A program made the translations under genes and the position numbers. From Lysobacteraceae bacterium (lineage in GTDB: Bacteria > Pseudomonadota > Gammaproteobacteria > Xanthomonadales > Xanthomonadaceae): DNA of 64,000 nt. The stretch covers positions 18,627 to 82,626 of the forward strand of contig QBLY01000013.1 in NCBI GenBank assembly GCA_003241895.1. The letters are read 5' to 3'. The notes beneath the pieces are model-generated. The model was not told the DNA's origin and made no database searches. It saw only the letters and a list, made by a program, of their open reading frames with translations. Shown here one piece after another: positions 53,316 through 64,000 of the stretch (the stretch's first letter is position 1; each line of letters begins with the position of its first letter).

Positions 53316-55139
53316 CTATTCCACCGTCACCGATTTGGCCAGGTTGCGCGGCTGGTCCACGTCGGTGCCCTTGAGCAGGGCGACGTAGTAGCTCAGCAGC
53401 TGCAGCGGCAGGGTGGACACCACCGGCGCGGCGATCTCGCCGCAGGCGGGCAGGATCACCACGTGGGCGGCGTCCAGGCCGTGGGCCACGGTTTCGTCCA
53501 CGAAGGCGTACAGCTCGCCGCCGCGCGCACGCACCTCCTCCAGGTTGGACTTGAGCTTGTCGATCAGGCGGTCGTTGGGCGCCACCGCGATCACCGGCAT
53601 GTCTTCGTCCACCAGTGCCAGCGGGCCGTGCTTGAGCTCGCCGGCGGCGTAGGCCTCGGCGTGGATATAGCTGATTTCCTTGAGCTTGAGCGCGCCCTCC
53701 ATGGCCACCGGCCAGTGCGTGCCGCGGCCCAGGAACAGCGCGTGGTGCTTGTCGGCGAAGCGGTTGGCCAACAGCTTGATCTGGTCGGAAAGCTTGAGCG
53801 TCTCGACGACCAGGCCGGGCAGCTGCTCGAGCTGCGCCACGCCGTCGAGGTAGCGCGCCTCGTCAAGCCCCTTGCTGCGCGCCAGCGCAAGCGCGAACAG
53901 CGCCAGCGCCACCAGCTGGGTGGTGAAGGCCTTGGTGGACGCCACGCCGATCTCGGGGCCGGCGCGCGTCATCAGCACCAGCGACGATTCGCGCACGATG
54001 GACGATTCGGGAACGTTGCACACGGCCATCTGCGCCAGGTAGGGCATCTGCTTGGCCAGCTTGAGCGCGGCCAGCGTGTCGGCGGTTTCGCCCGACTGGG
54101 AAACGGTGAGGAACAGCGTGCCTTCGCGCACCACCGGGTCGCGGTAGCGGTATTCGCTGGCGATCTCGGCCGTGCAGGGCACCCCGGCCAGCTGTTCAAT
54201 CCAGTAACGCGCCACCAGGCCGGCGTGGTAGCTGGTGCCGCAGGCGATGATGTGCACGGCCTGGGTGTCGGCCAGCAGCTGCTCGGCGTCCACGCCGAAG
54301 ATCTGGGTGAGGATGCGGCCGCCGGCGATGCGCCCTTCCAGGGTGTCGGCCACGGCCTGGGCCTGTTCGTGGATTTCCTTGAGCATGTAGTGGGCGTAGT
54401 CGCCGCGCTGCACGGCGTCGGAGTTGAACTGCGACTCCTTCACTTCGCGGACGACCGGCTGGCCGGCGGCGTCGAACACCTGCACGCCGGCGGTATCCAG
54501 GCGCGCCACGTCGCCTTCCTGCAGGTACAGGAAACGGCGCGTCAGCGGCAGCAGCGCGTGGATGTCCGAGCCAAAGTACTGCTCGCCCTCGCCCAGGCCC
54601 ACCACCAGCGGCGAGCCCAGGCGCGCGCCCACCAGCACGCCCGGTTCGCGCGCCGACACCACCACGATGGCGTAGGCGCCGTGCAGGCGGCCGACGATGT
54701 CCTGCACCGCGGCCAGCAGCGACAGGCCGCCGCGCTGCGCGCGCTCTACCAGGTGCGCGATCACTTCGGTGTCGGTCTGCGAGCTGAACTCGAAGCCGTC
54801 GGCCTGCAGCTCGGCGCGCAGCGCGGCGTGGTTCTCGATGATGCCGTTGTGCACCACGCTCACTTCGCCCGACAGGTGCGGGTGGGCGTTGCCTTCACTG
54901 GGCACGCCGTGGGTGGCCCAGCGGGTATGGGCGATGCCGCAGTGGCCGTCCACGCCGGTGGCGTTCTGCAGCGCAGCGAGGTCGCGCACCTTGCCTTTGG
55001 CGCGAAGGCGGACGATGCCATCAGGACTTTGCAGGGCGACGCCGGCCGAGTCGTAGCCCCGGTATTCGAGGGCGCTGAGGCCGTCAATCAGGTGCTTGAC
55101 GATATTGCGCTGTGCGCTGATGCCCACGATGCCGCACAT
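53316..55139 (-). CDS. glmS: Glutamine-fructose-6-phosphate aminotransferase
   Basis: 607 residues. The N-terminal glutaminase starts MCGIVGISAQ with Cys1 nucleophile, HTRWATHG and HPHLSGEVSVVHNGIIENH. Two SIS isomerase domains follow (CGTSYHAGL; TVSQSGETADTL; GPEIGVASTKAFTTQL) and the conserved C-terminus LPRNLAKSVTVE is intact. It makes glucosamine-6-phosphate for the cell wall and LPS. The 3' end is the target recognised by TnsD of Tn7; the Tn7-like element ends 23 bp past the TAG. glmU lies 100 bp upstream, same strand. Confidence 0.97.
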   Translation of the reverse strand: MCGIVGISAQRNIVKHLIDGLSALEYRGYDSAGVALQSPDGIVRLRAKGKVRDLAALQNATGVDGHCGIAHTRWATHGVPSEGNAHPHLSGEVSVVHNGIIENHAALRAELQADGFEFSSQTDTEVIAHLVERAQRGGLSLLAAVQDIVGRLHGAYAIVVVSAREPGVLVGARLGSPLVVGLGEGEQYFGSDIHALLPLTRRFLYLQEGDVARLDTAGVQVFDAAGQPVVREVKESQFNSDAVQRGDYAHYMLKEIHEQAQAVADTLEGRIAGGRILTQIFGVDAEQLLADTQAVHIIACGTSYHAGLVARYWIEQLAGVPCTAEIASEYRYRDPVVREGTLFLTVSQSGETADTLAALKLAKQMPYLAQMAVCNVPESSIVRESSLVLMTRAGPEIGVASTKAFTTQLVALALFALALARSKGLDEARYLDGVAQLEQLPGLVVETLKLSDQIKLLANRFADKHHALFLGRGTHWPVAMEGALKLKEISYIHAEAYAAGELKHGPLALVDEDMPVIAVAPNDRLIDKLKSNLEEVRARGGELYAFVDETVAHGLDAAHVVILPACGEIAAPVVSTLPLQLLSYYVALLKGTDVDQPRNLAKSVTVE

Positions 55140-55238
55140 AGAGGTCGCTTCCGGGATCGGTGATGTGGCCAGTTTACGGGATGGTGCCGCGCCCCGCCCA
55201 AGGGCCGGGAGGACGGCGGAACAATGGGCTACGGGCGT

Positions 55239-56609
55239 TCAGGACTTCCTGGTCGGCCGCTGCCAGCCGTCCAGCGTGACCTGGCGACCGCGTGCCACCG
55301 TCAGCTTGTTTGCCGGCGCCGGCCGGGTGACCACCGACCCCGCGCCAATGGTCGCGCCTTCGCCGATCACCACCGGCGCCACCAGCGACGAGTTCGAGCC
55401 GATGAAGGCGCCGTCGCCGATGGTGGTGGTGAACTTGTTCACCCCGTCGTAGTTGCAGGTGATGGTGCCGGCGCCGATGTTCACTGCCGCGCCAATCTCG
55501 GCGTCGCCCAGGTAGCTCAGGTGGTTGGCCTTCGAGCCGGGCCCCAGGCGCGCCTTCTTGGTTTCGACGAAGTTGCCGATGTGCACGCCGTCGGCCAGGT
55601 CGGTGCCGGGGCGCAGGCGCGCGAACGGACCGATGGTGCAGGCGCCACGCGCAACCACGCCGTCCAGATCGCAGTGCGCGTTCACCACGGTGCCCGCGGC
55701 CAGGTCCACGTCGCGCAGGCGGCAGAACGGACCGATGCGCACGCCGTCGCCCAGGCGGACGCGGCCCTCCAGCACCACGTTGACGTCCAGCTCCACGTCG
55801 GTGCCCACTTCGACGTCGCCACGCTGGTCGAAACGCGACGGATCGGCCAGGCGCACGCCTTGGCGCATCAGCGCTTCGGCCGCGCGGCGCTGGAAAGCGC
55901 GCTCGAGGCTGGCCAGCTGCACCGGGTCGTTGGCGCCCTCGGCTTCGCCGGCGACATCGCAGCCCACCTGGGCCGCCGGATGGCCTTCGGTGCGCGCCAT
56001 CGCGAAAATATCGGTGAGGTAGTACTCGCCTTGGGCGTTGTTGTTGCCCAGGCGCGCGAGCCAGCGACGCAGGGCAGCCGCGGGCGCGGCGATGACGCCG
56101 GTATTGACCAGGCTCACGGCGCGCTGGTTCACGTCGGCATCCTTGTGCTCGACGATGGCCTGCACGTCGCCGTTGCCGTCCAGCACCACGCGGCCATAAC
56201 CGGACGGGTCGGCGAGGGTTTCGGTGAGCACGGCGGCGCGATCGGTGCCGGCATCGAGCAGTCGGCGCAGCGTGGCCACCGTGATCAGGGGAACGTCGGC
56301 GTACAGCACCAGCACCCGCGCCTGGTCCGGCACCTGGGGCATGGCCTGCTGCACGGCGTGGCCGGTGCCCAGCTGCTGCGCCTGCTCGGCCCAGTGCAGG
56401 GCGGTTTCGTCGGCGAAGGCCGCCCGGACCTGGTCGCCGCCGTGGCCGTAGACGATGTGCACGCCGGCCGCGCCCAGGGTATGGGCGGCGGCAACGACGT
56501 GGGCCAGCATGGGCCGGCCGGCGATCGGCTGCAGCACCTTGGGGGTGCGCGACTTCATGCGCTTGCCTTCGCCGGCGGCGAGGATGATCACGTGCAGGGG
56601 CTGGGTCAT
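55239..56609 (-). CDS. glmU: Bifunctional N-acetylglucosamine-1-phosphate uridyltransferase/glucosamine-1-phosphate acetyltransferase
   Basis: 456 residues. N-terminal nucleotidyltransferase: [37 protein letters not shown]-terminal left-handed beta-helix acetyltransferase: [50 protein letters not shown]. It makes UDP-GlcNAc. GGAGG lies 5-9 bp upstream of ATG 56609. Together with glmS it supplies UDP-GlcNAc; the atp operon lies immediately upstream on the same strand with a hairpin between. Confidence 0.96.
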   Translation of the reverse strand: MTQPLHVIILAAGEGKRMKSRTPKVLQPIAGRPMLAHVVAAAHTLGAAGVHIVYGHGGDQVRAAFADETALHWAEQAQQLGTGHAVQQAMPQVPDQARVLVLYADVPLITVATLRRLLDAGTDRAAVLTETLADPSGYGRVVLDGNGDVQAIVEHKDADVNQRAVSLVNTGVIAAPAAALRRWLARLGNNNAQGEYYLTDIFAMARTEGHPAAQVGCDVAGEAEGANDPVQLASLERAFQRRAAEALMRQGVRLADPSRFDQRGDVEVGTDVELDVNVVLEGRVRLGDGVRIGPFCRLRDVDLAAGTVVNAHCDLDGVVARGACTIGPFARLRPGTDLADGVHIGNFVETKKARLGPGSKANHLSYLGDAEIGAAVNIGAGTITCNYDGVNKFTTTIGDGAFIGSNSSLVAPVVIGEGATIGAGSVVTRPAPANKLTVARGRQVTLDGWQRPTRKS

Positions 56610-56673
56610 GGGGTCCTCCATGGTCCTAGTATCGGCGGCAATCGAAGGTGCCGCCAGCGCCGGCCTTGAAAGC

Positions 56674-56700
56674 ACAACGCCGGCACGAGGCCGGCGTTGT
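56674..56700 (-). terminator. Hairpin after atpC (putative atp operon terminator)
   Basis: Perfect 10-bp stem ACAACGCCGG/CCGGCGTTGT with a 7-nt loop, 23 bp past the atpC stop. No long T-tract follows, so termination may be partial, allowing some read-through into glmU. Confidence 0.6.
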
Positions 56701-56723
56701 ACGGGTGCCGCAGGCCGCCGGCG

Positions 56724-57149
56724 TCAGTGCTTGAGGTTCTTGCGCAGGCGCTCGAGCGCCTGCAGCTGCGCCATGGCCTCGACCAGCTTCATCTGGGCTT
56801 CGGCCAGGTCCATGGCTTCGCCACGGCCCGCCAGGATGCGCTCGGCTTCGGCCTTGGCCGCCTGGGCCTTGGCTTCGTCCAGGTCGCCGCCGCGGATGGC
56901 GGTGTCGGCCAATATCGTCACCACCTGCGGCTGCACCTCCAGGATGCCGCCGGACACGTAGAACAGCTGCTCTTCGCCGTTGGCCAGGATGACGCGGATC
57001 TGGCCCGGCTTGAGGCGGGTGATCAGCGGGGCGTGGCGCGGCGCGATGCCGAGCTCGCCCATTTCGCCGGTGGCTACGACCATCTGCACTTCGCCCTGGA
57101 AGATTTCTTCCTCGGCGCTGACGATGTCGCAACGGATGGTGGATGCCAT
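56724..57149 (-). CDS. atpC: ATP synthase F1 epsilon subunit
   Basis: 141 residues. N-terminal beta-sandwich ([47 protein letters not shown]) with the family-typical H-A-P-L segment, and a C-terminal two-helix domain ([17 protein letters not shown] ... [18 protein letters not shown]) that can brake rotation. It is part of the cytoplasmic F1 rotor and the last gene of the operon. Confidence 0.96.
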   Translation of the reverse strand: MASTIRCDIVSAEEEIFQGEVQMVVATGEMGELGIAPRHAPLITRLKPGQIRVILANGEEQLFYVSGGILEVQPQVVTILADTAIRGGDLDEAKAQAAKAEAERILAGRGEAMDLAEAQMKLVEAMAQLQALERLRKNLKH

Positions 57150-57174
57150 GTCGTGATTCCCCGAGTGTCGCGGC

Positions 57175-61108
<3,934 letters not shown>

Positions 61109-61166
61109 GGGGATATCCCTGGGTCGTCCGGCCTGCGCCGGCGCTTGGTTCAAAGGAAAAACGGAT

Positions 61167-61697
61167 TCAGTTCGCCAGCGCCGCCCCGAGGCGCGCCAGC
61201 TTCGTGCGGAGTGAGCCGTCGATGACGATGTCGCCGGCGTCGATCACCGCGCCGCCGATCAGGCCCGCGTCGACCGCCGTGGTGACGTCCACCTCGCGGC
61301 CGAAGCGCTTGCGAAGCGACTCGCGCAGCTTCGAAAGCGTTGCCTCGTCCAGCGGCTGGGCCGACGTCACCGTGGCTTTCACCCGGTGCTCGGCGTCTGC
61401 GCGCAGGAGCTCGAACAGGCCGAAGATCTCCGGCAGCAGCGTCAGCCTGCGGTGGCCGGCCAGTTCGACCAGGAAGCGACGGAACGTCGGATCGCTGTCG
61501 CCCGGCGGCAGCAGCAGGTCGACCAGCGCCTCTGCCTTGGCCAGCGGGTGGCGCAACGCGTCGTGCGCCTGCGGCACCGCGGACGCTTGCGCGGCGAAGC
61601 CGATCATCTGCGACCACTGCGGCAAGCGACCGCCTTCCTGCGCCAGCGCGAACGCGGCGCGGGCATAGGGACGGGCGAGGGTGAGGGCTTGGCTCAT
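61167..61697 (-). CDS. atpH: ATP synthase delta subunit (OSCP)
   Basis: 176 residues. N-terminal helical bundle [19 protein letters not shown] and C-terminal [19 protein letters not shown] ... [35 protein letters not shown], the OSCP signature. It connects F1 to the b-subunit stalk. Confidence 0.96.
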   Translation of the reverse strand: MSQALTLARPYARAAFALAQEGGRLPQWSQMIGFAAQASAVPQAHDALRHPLAKAEALVDLLLPPGDSDPTFRRFLVELAGHRRLTLLPEIFGLFELLRADAEHRVKATVTSAQPLDEATLSKLRESLRKRFGREVDVTTAVDAGLIGGAVIDAGDIVIDGSLRTKLARLGAALAN

Positions 61698-61710
61698 GTC
61701 GGGCTCGGCC

Positions 61711-62181
61711 TCAGATCTCGGCCGCCAGCTCGTCGAGCAGCGTCTTGTGGACGGTGCTGTCGATCTCGCGGCGGATCAGCTTCTCGGCACCGGCAACGGC
61801 GAGCGCGGAAACCTGGTGACGCAGGTCTTCCTTGGCGCGGTTGGCGGCGGACTCGATCTCGCTTACGGCGATCGCCTTCTGGCGACCGGCCTCGGCGATG
61901 GCCTCGACCTTGGCCTGGTCGACGATCTGGTTCGCCCGGACTTGCGCCTGGTCGATGATCTCGTTGGCCTTGGTACGGGCTTCGCGCAGGACCTCGCTGA
62001 CCTTTTCTTCGGCCTGGGCGAGATCCTTCTTGCTGCGATCGGCGGCTTCGAGGCCTTCGGCGATCTTCTTCTGGCGCTCTTCGATGGCGCCCATCATCGG
62101 CGGCCAGACGAACTTGTACGAGAACCAGATCAGGATCGCGAAAGCGAGGGCCTGCCCGATGAAAGTGGCGTTGATATCCAT
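61711..62181 (-). CDS. atpF: ATP synthase F0 subunit b
   Basis: 156 residues: one N-terminal transmembrane helix ([29 protein letters not shown]) then a long, charged coiled coil with Ala/Glu/Gln heptads ([38 protein letters not shown]). It forms the peripheral stalk. Length and layout are standard. The stop is 13 bp from atpH. Confidence 0.96.
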   Translation of the reverse strand: MDINATFIGQALAFAILIWFSYKFVWPPMMGAIEERQKKIAEGLEAADRSKKDLAQAEEKVSEVLREARTKANEIIDQAQVRANQIVDQAKVEAIAEAGRQKAIAVSEIESAANRAKEDLRHQVSALAVAGAEKLIRREIDSTVHKTLLDELAAEI

Positions 62182-62251
62182 GCGTTTACTCCGCGGTGAC
62201 TGGTCGAGGGGTCGCGCCGGCGGCGCGACCCCATTGAGCGAGTCGGGCCGC

Positions 62252-62551
<300 letters not shown>

Positions 62552-62576
62552 TTAAGGGAATGGCGACAAGGGTGGA

Positions 62577-63823
<1,247 letters not shown>

Positions 63824-63856
63824 TTCGTACTCAGTAGCGTTCCCTTAAGCGGCGGA

Positions 63857-63886
63857 ATTATAGCAGCCGTGCAAGCACGGCAACAA
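63857..63886 (-). promoter_or_regulatory. Sigma70-type promoter of the atp operon
   Basis: On the minus strand TTGTTG (63886-63881) and a perfect TATAAT (63862-63857) with an 18-bp spacer. It lies 34 bp upstream of the atpI start. The -35 is weak, so the perfect -10 carries it; a TTGCCG with 15-bp spacing is a poorer alternative. Confidence 0.65.
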
Positions 63887-63955
63887 GGCGGTCTGGTCTT
63901 TTTTTGTTGTCCCGCCGAAGAATTCTCGCGCTGGGGCGTGAAGGGGCCGCAAAGA

Positions 63956-63984
63956 AAAACGCCGCCCTTTAGGGGCGGCGTTTT
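63956..63984. terminator. Bidirectional terminator upstream of the atp operon
   Basis: AAAACGCCGCCC-TTTA-GGGGCGGCGTTTT: a strong GC stem with A/T runs on both sides. It can end a transcript entering from the right and isolate the atp promoter. Confidence 0.75.
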
Positions 63985-64000
63985 GGGATAAAAACCCTGG

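Overview
The window is GC-rich, densely coded gammaproteobacterial chromosome. Gene content and protein signatures (AmpE/NudC/ErpA/bactofilin cluster, S8 protease, AcnD-PrpF methylcitrate branch, EgtB/EgtD, glmS-glmU-atp block, many GTG/TTG starts and 4-bp start/stop overlaps) point to the Xanthomonadaceae/Lysobacteraceae, for example a Lysobacter, Luteimonas or Arenimonas relative. This is an inference from protein character; no database was consulted.

Layout. 1-1228: tail of an acyltransferase and two small membrane proteins. 1263-4677 (minus): DUF6776 protein, bactofilin, ErpA, NudC and AmpE. 4794-10788: DUF4126 protein, then a multidomain c-di-GMP-type regulator with degenerate active sites, coupled to a hybrid histidine kinase. 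10914-14216: S8 protease, bacterioferritin with its ferredoxin behind a Fur-like box, RppH and an elongator tRNA-Met. 14385-21619: a lipoprotein phosphodiesterase, a minus-strand cluster containing an unusual esterase/Baeyer-Villiger monooxygenase fusion, and a TyrA-chorismate mutase fusion. 21650-26015: flavodoxin-like protein, egtD-egtB and a divergent class V PLP enzyme. 26012-30483: acnD-parD-parE-prpF, with a toxin-antitoxin pair placed between the two methylcitrate genes. 30616-45921: an Omp85-type protein, dioxygenase, M16 protease, SDR, QueD, an RND pump operon ending in its own TetR gene, bioD, a TMEM175-type channel, fRMsr and a TfoX-C protein. 45993-49425: glycine-zipper protein, DinG-type helicase and LOG protein. 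53316-63823: glmS, glmU and a complete atpIBEFHAGDC operon read from right to left.

The most interesting stretch is 49447-53292, between the LOG gene and glmS. Both ends carry Tn7-type terminal sequences: a 5'-TGT terminus, then AATAAAGTC exactly 11 bases in, followed by further related repeats. The right end lies 23 bp past the glmS stop codon, the classical attTn7 position, and the end with closely packed repeats faces glmS, as in Tn7. No tns genes are recognisable. The interior holds a frameshifted antitoxin-like gene, a 3' fragment of rnr, a serine hydrolase with an altered SxxK motif, a 5' fragment of rlmB, and an IS3-family remnant. It therefore looks like a decayed or non-autonomous Tn7-like element carrying a captured rnr'-hydrolase-rlmB' segment.

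Three palindromes with GGGGTCAG...CTGACCCC ends lie just after genes (10789, 12451, 38388) and resemble a REP-like family that may also stop transcription.
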